Assembly: GCA_959020715.1 (NCBI GenBank)
Contig: CAUESV010000019.1
Span: 1 to 33,376 of the forward strand
Length of the DNA stretch: 33,376 bases
Reading direction: 5' to 3'
Origin: an uncultured Collinsella sp.
Lineage (GTDB): Bacteria > Actinomycetota > Coriobacteriia > Coriobacteriales > Coriobacteriaceae
A program made the position numbers and the translations under genes. The first letter of the stretch is position 1. Every line of letters starts with the position of its first letter. A model generated the notes under the pieces. The model was given only the letters and a program-made list of their open reading frames with translations, did no database searches and was not told the DNA's origin. This document shows positions 7,502 through 14,041 of the stretch, piece by piece.

Positions 7502-8206
7502 TCAGTCTTCGATTTCGGGGTTCAGAAAGTCGATGTCCTCTTCCTCGGGATGCGCGAGAGCCTGTTTAATGGCCACTCCGCCCTTAATGGAGTAGATGAC
7601 AGCCGTGAGCATGGAGAAGATCACGCCGCCGTACACAAAGAAGATGCCGAGGGGCACCGAGCTTCCGTTGAGGCCCGGGAAGGCCGTAAGGGTTGAAGGT
7701 AAAAGATGCAGGCCATCAATAACGGGGAAACCGAGCAGCATGAGCGAGAAGCCGGTCATGAGCAGCGCTGTGGCAATCTTTCCGGGGAAGACGACATCGA
7801 TGGGTCGACGGTGATAATGACGCACGATAAGCGTGCCGATGCCCAGATAGATGTCGCGGCCAATAATGAGCACGCAGACCCAGATGGGCAGCTCTCCGCG
7901 GACCACCAGTCCCAGCACGCCGGTGAACAGCAGCGCGCGGTCGCAAATGGGATCCATGACCTTGCCGAGCCACGAGACCGTCTTAGTCATGCGGGCGATC
8001 TGCCCGTCCATCCAGTCGGTGGAGGCGGCAACGGCGTAGATAACGATGGCGATGACACGGTTGTTATCCGTCACAAACAGGTACAGAAATACCAGGGTGA
8101 GGATCAGGCGCGTAAAGGTTATGAAATTGGAGATCGTAAAGATCTTATTCGACGGGTAATCGGAAGTGCCGATAAGCTCCTTTTTGATCTTCTTTTTGAT
8201 GCCCAC
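7502..8206 (-). CDS. pgsA: CDP-alcohol phosphatidyltransferase (PgsA-like)
   Basis: Membrane enzyme of phospholipid synthesis, probably forming phosphatidylglycerol phosphate from CDP-diacylglycerol. The full catalytic signature is present: Asp64, DG 67-68, AR 71-72, Gly81, Asp85 and Asp89, with correct spacing. Several hydrophobic segments follow, and the tail is acidic. I start at a GTG (8206, 234 residues) because GGGGGAG precedes it and a probable -10 (TATAGT, minus strand, 8243-8248) lies just upstream. The frame is open to 8296, but the extra N-terminus is hydrophilic and lies across that promoter. A PgsA near GarA and FtsR homologues is also the mycobacterial arrangement. The exact acceptor alcohol is inferred. 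Confidence 0.85.
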   Translation of the reverse strand: MGIKKKIKKELIGTSDYPSNKIFTISNFITFTRLILTLVFLYLFVTDNNRVIAIVIYAVAASTDWMDGQIARMTKTVSWLGKVMDPICDRALLFTGVLGLVVRGELPIWVCVLIIGRDIYLGIGTLIVRHYHRRPIDVVFPGKIATALLMTGFSLMLLGFPVIDGLHLLPSTLTAFPGLNGSSVPLGIFFVYGGVIFSMLTAVIYSIKGGVAIKQALAHPEEEDIDFLNPEIED

Positions 8207-8242
8207 AGGACTCCCCCGCTGGTTAACGACAAAACTTTCGAT

Positions 8243-8248
8243 ACTATA
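8243..8248 (-). promoter_or_regulatory. Probable -10 box of the pgsA operon
   Basis: Minus-strand TATAGT, with a weak TGGATA 17 bases further upstream as the possible -35. It would start transcription shortly before the GTG start chosen for pgsA and supports that shorter start. Confidence 0.45.
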
Positions 8249-8296
8249 CCCGTTCCGGCGATGTCTATCCAGCGCAGCCATAGAGAGTCCAGACAT

Positions 8297-8593
8297 GTGG
8301 AGGGCGTCGTGGGCGGCGCGGGGCCTCGCATTTGTGTACGTCAGCCTCCAAACATGTCGAAAAATGTCGTTTTTGGAGGGTGGTGTACACGTTTTGATTC
8401 GGTGATTACATCGATCGGGAAAGTTGTTGCTTTAAGCAAATGCGTGCGGGTCGAGATTGGCTGGCACCAAAAGAGCCCATCGGCCGTTACGGCTTCGTTA
8501 GAAACGCGCCCCACCATGGATGGTGAACCCGAAAGGTAAGGCGCGCGGGCACGGCGACTCGGCCCGCGCGACCGGAAGAGAAAGGATAAACCC
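8297..8593. other. Intergenic boundary between pgsA and the GC-rich cassette
   Basis: About 390 bases from the pgsA start to the next gene hold no convincing gene. The pgsA promoter is at the left and a compound inverted repeat is at 8334-8390. A TTGTTGCTTTAAGCAAATGC stretch with a GCTTTAAGC palindrome (near 8430) lies before the ABC gene. AAAGGA near 8581 is the ribosome site of the ABC gene. I found no integrase, no tRNA fragment and no clear attachment repeat. Confidence 0.6.
8334..8390. repeat. Two-step inverted repeat with symmetric internal loop
   Basis: The outer arms GTGTAC (8334-8339) and GTACAC (8385-8390) and the inner arms CCTCCAAA (8345-8352) and TTTGGAGG (8372-8379) are perfect. 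Both sides are separated by 5-base internal loops. The central 19 bases contain ATGTCG twice. No T run follows, so it is not a normal terminator. It lies between pgsA and the acquired transporter cassette; it could be a protein-binding site or an element end. Confidence 0.6.
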
Positions 8594-9322
8594 ATGGGTT
8601 ACATGCTCGAGACGCGCGGGCTCACCAAGCGCTTCGGCCGCGGCGACCAGGCGCAGGACGCCGTGGCAGACGTGAGCCTTCATATCCGCGAGGGCGAGGT
8701 GTACGGGCTGCTCGGTCCCAACGGCGCCGGCAAGTCGACAACGCTCAAGATGATCTGCGGGATGCTGCGGCCGACGGCCGGGGAGATCCTCTTTGCCGGG
8801 CACGCCTGGCGCCGCGAGGACCTCTACGCAATCGGCAGCCTCATCGAGGAGGCGCCGCTCTACCCCAACCTCACCGCGCGCGAGAACCTGCGCGTGCGCA
8901 CCACGCTGCTGGGCCTTCCCGAGAGCCGCATAGATGAGGTGCTCGCCGCCGTGGACCTCGCGGACACCGGGAAGAAGCGCGCCGGGCGCTTCTCGATGGG
9001 CATGCGGCAGCGCCTGGGGCTCTCGCTGGCGCTGATCGCCCGGCCACGCCTGCTCGTGCTCGACGAGCCCACCAACGGCCTCGACCCCATCGGCATCGAG
9101 GAGCTGCGCGACCAGATCCGCGGCTTCGCGGCGGCGGGTACGACGGTGATCGTCTCGAGCCACATCCTCTCCGAGGTGCAGCAGATGGCGGACACCATCG
9201 GCATCATCTGCGGGGGGCGCCTCGCCTACGAGGATGCGCTTCGGCCCGGGCAGGACCTCGAGGAACTCTTCATGAGCTTCTGCCGGGAAGGGCGACGAGC
9301 ACGCGGGGAGGTGGCGGCATGA
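8594..9322 (+). CDS. LanF-type lantibiotic immunity ABC transporter ATPase
   Basis: 242-residue ABC ATPase of the LanF/BcrA type, which energises export of lantibiotics or other cationic peptides from the membrane. Walker A is GPNGAGKST (41-49) and Walker B is LLVLDEPTNGLDP. The signature is the variant FSMGMRQRLGL in place of LSGGQ, and the Q-loop region reads IEEAPLYPNLTA. That glutamate (E-loop) form is characteristic of LanFEG immunity transporters. AAAGGA precedes the ATG. The stop overlaps the next start (ATGA). Codon use is strongly GC-rich, unlike the upstream pgsA gene. It could also act in general antimicrobial peptide resistance, as CprA does in Clostridioides difficile. Confidence 0.88.
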   Translation: MGYMLETRGLTKRFGRGDQAQDAVADVSLHIREGEVYGLLGPNGAGKSTTLKMICGMLRPTAGEILFAGHAWRREDLYAIGSLIEEAPLYPNLTARENLRVRTTLLGLPESRIDEVLAAVDLADTGKKRAGRFSMGMRQRLGLSLALIARPRLLVLDEPTNGLDPIGIEELRDQIRGFAAAGTTVIVSSHILSEVQQMADTIGIICGGRLAYEDALRPGQDLEELFMSFCREGRRARGEVAA

Positions 9323-10089
9323 CGGGCGAGAAAGGCGGCCTGCTCGCGGGCCTGCGCGCCGAGGCCCTGAAGTCGCGCCACGCGGCACCGGTTCGCCTGG
9401 CCGTGCTCATGGCGCTGCCGATGCCGCTGCTCGGCGCGATGCCCTACCGGGGCGTGCAGATCTTCAGCGCGTGGAACTACTGGTACGCGCTCTTCCTGCC
9501 CGTGTCTCTCTCGCTCGTGGTGGCGTGCGTCGCGCGGGCGGACGCGCGCACGCGGATGCGGGGGCTTCTGGGCCTGGGCTTCCCGCTCGGGCGCGCCTGG
9601 TGGGCCAAGGCGCTCTGGTGCCTCGCTCTCTGCACGCTCTCGAACCTCGTGGTCTTCGGCATCTACCTCGCGGGATCGGCGTTCTCCTCGCAGGGCCTCA
9701 CGGCCGCGGGCACCCTCACGATGCTCCTCTGCGCGCTCGCCAACACGGTGACCGTGGCGTGGATGATCCCCGCAGGGCTCTTCCTCACGGCGCGGCTCGG
9801 AATGCTCGCGGGCATCTTCTGCCCGCTCGCCGCGCAGCTCGTGGGCGGGTTCGCCTGGTCGCTGGTGCCGCTGCCGCAGCTCTTTCCGCCGTCGGCGAGC
9901 ATGGTCATCCCCACGAGCTTCATCCCCGTGCTGCCGAGCGGCGAGCCACTCGCGGCGGACATGGCGCTCGGCGGGGCGCTCGCGGCGGACGGCATGCTCA
10001 CGCTAGCGGGCCTTGCGGTCAGCGCGCTCGCGTTCGCCGTGCTCACGGCGGCGGGCGCGGCCTGGTTCGCGCGCTCCGAGGAGAGGTGA
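9319..10089 (+). CDS. LanE/MutE-type immunity permease subunit
   Basis: 256-residue integral membrane protein with about six hydrophobic segments. It follows the ATPase with a 4-base overlap and precedes a second permease, the LanF-E-G order of lantibiotic immunity transporters. Its N-terminus (LRAEALKSRHAAPVRLAVLMALPMP) resembles MutE/EpiE permeases, where a charged amphipathic start leads into the first membrane segment. It should form the membrane channel with the next subunit. Sequence is GC-rich throughout. Identification rests on topology, context and modest motif similarity. Confidence 0.8.
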   Translation: MTGEKGGLLAGLRAEALKSRHAAPVRLAVLMALPMPLLGAMPYRGVQIFSAWNYWYALFLPVSLSLVVACVARADARTRMRGLLGLGFPLGRAWWAKALWCLALCTLSNLVVFGIYLAGSAFSSQGLTAAGTLTMLLCALANTVTVAWMIPAGLFLTARLGMLAGIFCPLAAQLVGGFAWSLVPLPQLFPPSASMVIPTSFIPVLPSGEPLAADMALGGALAADGMLTLAGLAVSALAFAVLTAAGAAWFARSEER

Positions 10090-10094
10090 TGGCC

Positions 10095-10904
10095 ATGACA
10101 CGACTCTCCGACCCGACGCCGCGCATGACTCTCCCGCGGGCCCTGCTCTCCGAGGCCCTGCGCCTGGCGCGCTCCCCGCTCACGGCGGTGCACCTCGTCT
10201 GCGGCCTGGCAGCCGGTCTTGCCTGCGGCGAGTACTTCTCCGTAACCCGATGGGACCCGGCGCTGGGCGCGGACGCCTACGCCCAGTTCCTCGGCGCCCT
10301 CATGCCGCTCATGTCCGCCATCGTCTGTGGGCTCGCCGTGGACGACGAGCGCGCTGCCGGGCGTCTCGCCAACCTCACGGCGGTCCCCTCGCGCGGGCGC
10401 GCCGTCGCGGCGAAGCTACTCGCCCTTGCGGCGCTCGGCGCGGGCGCGCTGGCCGTGGCGCTCGGCGTGTTCGGGGCCGTGCTCGCCGTCGCCGGGCGCC
10501 TGCCGCTCGGGCCCGCTCCGCTTGCGGTCGCCTGGGCGGGCATCGTGCTGGGAAGCCTGCCCCTCTACGCGCTGTGGCTCGGCGTTGCCCTGTGCCTCGG
10601 CCGCAACGCCGCCATCGGCGCCGGCGCAGCGGGTATGCTCCTCGCGTTCTTCTCGGTGGGCGGACTTGCGCACGGCCTCATGACCGGCGAGCTCACCGGT
10701 GCCCTGGCGACGCCCCTGAGTTGGGTGCCGCTCGCCTGGCCCGCGCGCCTGGGGTCGCTTGGGGTGGAGGCTTTCATCGACGCCGCACGCGCGGCGGGCC
10801 CTCTTCTCACGACTGCGCTCGCTAGCCTCGTGCTCACCCTGGCAGCCGATGCCGTCCTTCTCGCCTGGTTCTGCCGCTTCGAGGACGGGAGGGTAGATGC
10901 GTAG
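10095..10904 (+). CDS. LanG/MutG-type immunity permease subunit
   Basis: 269-residue permease with about six hydrophobic segments, the second membrane subunit of the transporter. The N-terminal part (LLSEALRLARSPLTAVHLVCGLAAGLACG) and AQFLGALMPLMSAIVCGLAVDDER fit the MutG family. I prefer the ATG at 10095, with AGAGG 8 bases upstream. An in-frame ATG at 10089 overlaps the previous stop (TGATG) but has a ribosome site only 2 bases away. The frame is open far upstream because of high GC, but that part is a shadow of the previous gene. Its 3' end overlaps the next small gene by 8 bases. Confidence 0.8.
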   Translation: MTRLSDPTPRMTLPRALLSEALRLARSPLTAVHLVCGLAAGLACGEYFSVTRWDPALGADAYAQFLGALMPLMSAIVCGLAVDDERAAGRLANLTAVPSRGRAVAAKLLALAALGAGALAVALGVFGAVLAVAGRLPLGPAPLAVAWAGIVLGSLPLYALWLGVALCLGRNAAIGAGAAGMLLAFFSVGGLAHGLMTGELTGALATPLSWVPLAWPARLGSLGVEAFIDAARAAGPLLTTALASLVLTLAADAVLLAWFCRFEDGRVDA

Positions 10905-11145
10905 GAAGGCGCTCGCCGCCATGCTCGTCCTCCTCTCCGCAGCGCTCGTCCTGGGCGGGAATGCCCTGCTCGACGCTGCGGACGACAGGGGCAATGTCCG
11001 AGATCTCCAGCTCATCTTCTTCGGGCGGGAGTCGGACGGCGAGGGCTGGCTCGAGATCGAGGCGCGCGGCGGCTCGGGTGTGCGCTACCGCGCGTGCGAC
11101 GCGGCCGAGGCGCCCGCGGCTTCGCGCAGGGCTCTGGACCGCTGA
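10897..11145 (+). CDS. Small secreted or membrane-anchored protein in the immunity operon
   Basis: 82-residue protein of no family I recognise. Two basic residues lead into a hydrophobic stretch (about 5-24: ALAAMLVLLSAALVLGGNAL), then a short charged domain. This suggests a signal anchor or cleaved signal peptide with an exposed domain of about 55 residues. There is no lipobox cysteine in the signal; the only Cys is near residue 67. GGGAGGG precedes the ATG, and the gene overlaps the permease stop by 8 bases, so it is translated with the transporter. Position between transporter and two-component genes suggests an accessory role such as a LanI-like immunity protein or sensor partner, but that is inference. 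Confidence 0.65.
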   Translation: MRRKALAAMLVLLSAALVLGGNALLDAADDRGNVRDLQLIFFGRESDGEGWLEIEARGGSGVRYRACDAAEAPAASRRALDR

Positions 11146-11176
11146 GCGCGGCGCTAGTACAATTCCGACGAGAATT
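11135..11176 (+). promoter_or_regulatory. Possible promoter and operator of the two-component genes
   Basis: TGGACC (11135-11140), 17 bases, then TACAAT (11158-11163), in an otherwise very GC-rich region. An inverted repeat AATTC-6-GAATT (11161-11176) covers the likely start site. This short AT-rich patch could drive the regulator pair separately from the transporter genes. Confidence 0.45.
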
Positions 11177-11190
11177 TCAGGAGGTCGAAC

Positions 11191-11853
11191 ATGGCGAGGA
11201 TACTGGCAGTGGATGATGAACGGGCGATCCTCGACGCGCTCGCGCGCGTCCTCGGCCGCGACGGCCATGAGGTCGTCAGGGCGGCGGACCCGACGGCGGT
11301 CCCGGGGATGGACCTCTCGCGCTTCGACCTCGTGCTCTGCGACGTCATGATGCCGGGGCTCGACGGCTTCGAGCTCGTGCGGCAGATCCGCCCGGACTTC
11401 GACGGGCCCATCGTCTTCCTGACCGCGCGCGTGGCCGAGGAGGATGCCGTGGCCGCCTACGGCCTGGGCGCCGACGACTACGTCCGCAAGCCCTTCGGGG
11501 CCGCGGAACTGCGCGCCAAGGTCGCGGCCCATCTACGCCGTGAGCGCCGACCGCGCTCGCACGCCCTCTCCTTCGGGGAGGTGCGGATCGACCTCGGGGC
11601 GCGCGGCCTCGCCGTGGGCGACAAGGCCGTGCCGCTCACGCCCACCGAGTACGCCATCTGCGAGTACCTCGCCCGCCACCCCGGGCAGGTCATGAGCCGC
11701 GCGCAGATACGCGAGGCGGTGCTCGGCTGGGAGAGCGACGCCGACGACGCGGCCATATCCATGCAGGTCAGCCGCGCCCGGAGGAAACTCTCCGAGGCCG
11801 GCTCCGATCCGATCGCGACCGTCTGGGGGATGGGGTACAAGTGGCAGCTCTGA
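11191..11853 (+). CDS. OmpR-family response regulator
   Basis: 220-residue two-component response regulator. The receiver domain has DD at 8-9, phospho-acceptor Asp51 (LCDVMMPG), Thr78 and Lys100 (RKPFG). The C-terminal winged helix (about 125-220) has LTPTEYAICEYLARHPGQV and the terminal GMGYKW motif. CAGGAGG lies just before the ATG. It is followed by its histidine kinase. It probably switches the transporter genes on when the peptide is sensed, as CprR or NisR-type regulators do; that target is inferred from context. Confidence 0.93.
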   Translation: MARILAVDDERAILDALARVLGRDGHEVVRAADPTAVPGMDLSRFDLVLCDVMMPGLDGFELVRQIRPDFDGPIVFLTARVAEEDAVAAYGLGADDYVRKPFGAAELRAKVAAHLRRERRPRSHALSFGEVRIDLGARGLAVGDKAVPLTPTEYAICEYLARHPGQVMSRAQIREAVLGWESDADDAAISMQVSRARRKLSEAGSDPIATVWGMGYKWQL

Positions 11854-11879
11854 GGACCGGGGCGCGAGGTCGCGGGGGC

Positions 11880-13277
11880 ATGCCGCTCTCCTTCTTCATC
11901 GCGCGCTACTTCGCCTACGCGTTCGCGGCGGTCGCCACGGCGTGGCTCGCCTCGTTCATGGCGCTCTCCGCGGCGATCAACGCGGGCTTCGTCTACGAGG
12001 CAAGCTGGGGGCCGGCCAATGCGCGCGAGGTCGCGGAGGGCCTGGCGCGCGACGGCGTCTGCGGACAGCAGGACGTGCCGACGGCGTACCGCTACCTCAT
12101 CCTAAATAAGGACGGATACGTGCTGATGACAGACCTCGAGGGCACGCGGCTCGAGGACGCGACGGAAATGGCCCGTGCGGCACTCGCCACGGATCCGGGC
12201 ACAGTGGAGATCGAGGGCGGAGGCTCGGGCCTCACCTACGCCGCGTTCCCGCTCAAGGGCGGCGGGGCCTGCGCACTCGCCAGCGAGTACCTGCCGCAGT
12301 GGGTCTCGCGCGACCTCGCCGGCCTGCTTCCCAACCCGCAGAACCTCATGCTCGTCGGCGCCACGGCGGGAAGCGCGCTCGCGCTCGCGCTCGTGGCGCG
12401 CCGCGCGAGCCGCGTGATCTCGCGCAAGATGGCGCCGCTCGCGGAGGCGGCGGGGCGCGTCGGCGCGGGGGAGCTCGACTTCGCGGTCGGCAGCACCAAC
12501 GTGCGCGAGGTGAACGACGTCCTCGCCGCGATGGACGCCATGCGGGCCTCCCTCGCCGAGTCGCTCGAGGCCCGCTGGGCCGCGGAGCGGGGGCAGCGCG
12601 AGCAGATGGCGTCGCTCGCCCACGACCTCAAGACGCCGCTCACCGTGCTGCGCGCCAACGCCGACTTCGTGGCGGAGGAGCTGGAAGATGAGAATGACAG
12701 CGACCTCTCGGCCGCCGCGCGCGACATAGCCGACGGTGTCGAAAGACTCGACGGCTACGTGCGCCTGCTCATCGAGGCCGCGCGCGGGTCCGGCGGGGCG
12801 GAGAGGACCCCCATGCGGCCGGCCGAGCTCTGCGAGCAGGTCCTCGCCGAGGCCGCCCAGATCGCCCGGGCGCGAGGCGTGGCGCTCGACGCGGCCACGG
12901 GCCCCGCTGTCGCGGGCGCGCCCGAGGCCCCGCTCGACCGAACCACCCTGGCGCGAGCCGCCGCGAACCTCGTGGCCAACGCCGCCGAGCACGCACGCTC
13001 GCGCGTGGCTGTCTCCTGCGACGTCGCGGACGGGTACCTCGTCATCGAGGTTGCCGACGACGGACCGGGCTTTTCTCCCGCCGCCCTCGAACGTGGCTGC
13101 GAGCGCCTCTTCACAGACGACTCCTCCCGCTCCTCGCGCGACGGAGGCCGCCACTACGGGCTCGGCCTCCACGTCGCCTCCGAGGCCGCGAGCGCCCACG
13201 GGGGCTCCGTCTCGCTCGCCAACGGCCCTTCGGGCGGCGCGGTGGCCACCATCGCGGTCCCCCTGTGCAGGGTCTGA
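11880..13277 (+). CDS. Sensor histidine kinase
   Basis: 465-residue membrane sensor kinase. Membrane segment 1 is at about 9-32, an extracytoplasmic domain of about 120 residues follows, segment 2 is at about 155-173, then a HAMP-like linker. The HisKA box is LAHDLKTPL with phospho-acceptor His248, the N box is NLVANAAEH (363-371), and the G boxes are DDGPGF (393-398) and GLGLH. I choose the ATG at 11880, which puts MPLSFFIARY directly ahead of segment 1. A GTG at 11841 is also in frame and would overlap the response regulator by 13 bases. It is paired with the preceding regulator. The extracytoplasmic domain is large enough to bind a ligand directly. Confidence 0.9.
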   Translation: MPLSFFIARYFAYAFAAVATAWLASFMALSAAINAGFVYEASWGPANAREVAEGLARDGVCGQQDVPTAYRYLILNKDGYVLMTDLEGTRLEDATEMARAALATDPGTVEIEGGGSGLTYAAFPLKGGGACALASEYLPQWVSRDLAGLLPNPQNLMLVGATAGSALALALVARRASRVISRKMAPLAEAAGRVGAGELDFAVGSTNVREVNDVLAAMDAMRASLAESLEARWAAERGQREQMASLAHDLKTPLTVLRANADFVAEELEDENDSDLSAAARDIADGVERLDGYVRLLIEAARGSGGAERTPMRPAELCEQVLAEAAQIARARGVALDAATGPAVAGAPEAPLDRTTLARAAANLVANAAEHARSRVAVSCDVADGYLVIEVADDGPGFSPAALERGCERLFTDDSSRSSRDGGRHYGLGLHVASEAASAHGGSVSLANGPSGGAVATIAVPLCRV

Positions 13278-13387
13278 CGACTTCCTCGATGTCTTCCTCG
13301 ACTGCGATATGTCGCTCGCCGAGGCCGCGACGAGATGGTGTTGCGTCTACCCCGTTTGGTGCTTCTAGCTCAAATTTGATCTTATGT

Positions 13388-13421
13388 AAGGCCCGTGCAA
13401 TCCTGCATGGGCCTTTCTTTT
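13388..13421 (+). terminator. Terminator after the two-component genes
   Basis: 12-bp stem with one G-T pair (13388-13399 with 13404-13415), 4-base loop, then a T-rich tail at 13413-13421. It closes the GC-rich transporter/two-component cassette. Confidence 0.85.
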
Positions 13422-13844
13422 GGCAATTGCTCGACCGATTCGTGGCTTGAAACATAAATAATCGAGTTAAGGAGACATGGGGTCATACAGCGGCTCTTAG
13501 AGCGCCTGCCGCACTCCCCCGCCATTGCCTCTGCGGCGTCCTCGTATAGAGTCCATCCCCCTTGCCGTTTCGTTGCAACAGCCCACTTGTCCACCGATCA
13601 AGTGAACTACTGGAATAATTACAGCGACACGCTTGTTCGTTACAGTCGCTATATCTGTGTATATCGCCGCGATAAATACAGCCTGTACTCGGCTGTATAC
13701 TAGCTACGCGTATGTAGATTCATATCGCGTTAATAAATTGGCTCAAGCGCGTGCAAAACGCGCAAGTAACCGCAAAAAGCGATTATCGCGTAGGTAGTTT
13801 TTTGGCACCCTGTTGCTTAATCAAAATTAAGCAATTGCTTAAAA

Positions 13845-13875
13845 CAAAAAAGGTCAGGCACAAGGTGCCTGACCT
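13845..13875 (-). terminator. Terminator of tRNA-Pro
   Basis: Perfect 11-bp stem (13865-13875 with 13851-13861), 3-base loop, then a run of T on the minus strand (A run at 13845-13851). It is placed directly after the tRNA gene. Confidence 0.9.
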
Positions 13876-13884
13876 GCAAACTTC

Positions 13885-13961
<77 letters not shown>

Positions 13962-14003
13962 AAGCTTTTCTTTGTTGCTCTGCTCTCGCTCGCAACAGGG
14001 AGT

Positions 14004-14033
14004 ATATTAACCCGAAACTTTGTCCTTGTGCAA
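14004..14033 (-). promoter_or_regulatory. Promoter of tRNA-Pro
   Basis: Minus-strand TTGCAC (14033-14028), an 18-base spacer and TAATAT (14009-14004), ending about 43 bases before the mature tRNA. Good match to a housekeeping sigma promoter. Confidence 0.7.
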
Positions 14034-14041
14034 GAACTTTT

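Larger units (their letters stand above)
13278..13884. other. Gene-free stretch rich in palindromes
   Basis: About 600 bases between the kinase stop and tRNA-Pro hold two terminators and no credible gene. From about 13440 the base composition turns AT-rich. The stretch contains a series of inverted repeats: ATACAGCC/GGCTGTAT (13676-13683 and 13691-13698), a TATCGC-C-GCGATA palindrome near 13662, GCGCGT/ACGCGC near 13746-13762, and TTGCTTAAT/ATTAAGCAA near 13813-13834. Frames open here run through the tRNA or terminators and are not believable proteins. Confidence 0.6.

Noticed and set aside
7502..8296. Longer pgsA start at 8296
   Set aside because: The extra 30 residues are hydrophilic, lack a ribosome site and lie across a likely promoter; the GTG at 8206 has GGGGGAG.
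9471..10088. N-terminal extension of the second permease into the first
   Set aside because: The frame is open only because of high GC; the translation is Arg/Ala/Gly/His-rich without membrane segments, and a good start exists at 10095.
8297..13884. Attachment-site duplication of tRNA-Pro flanking the GC-rich cassette
   Set aside because: I looked for a copy of the tRNA-Pro 3' end near 8300-8590 and found none, and there is no integrase. Transfer is supported by composition only.
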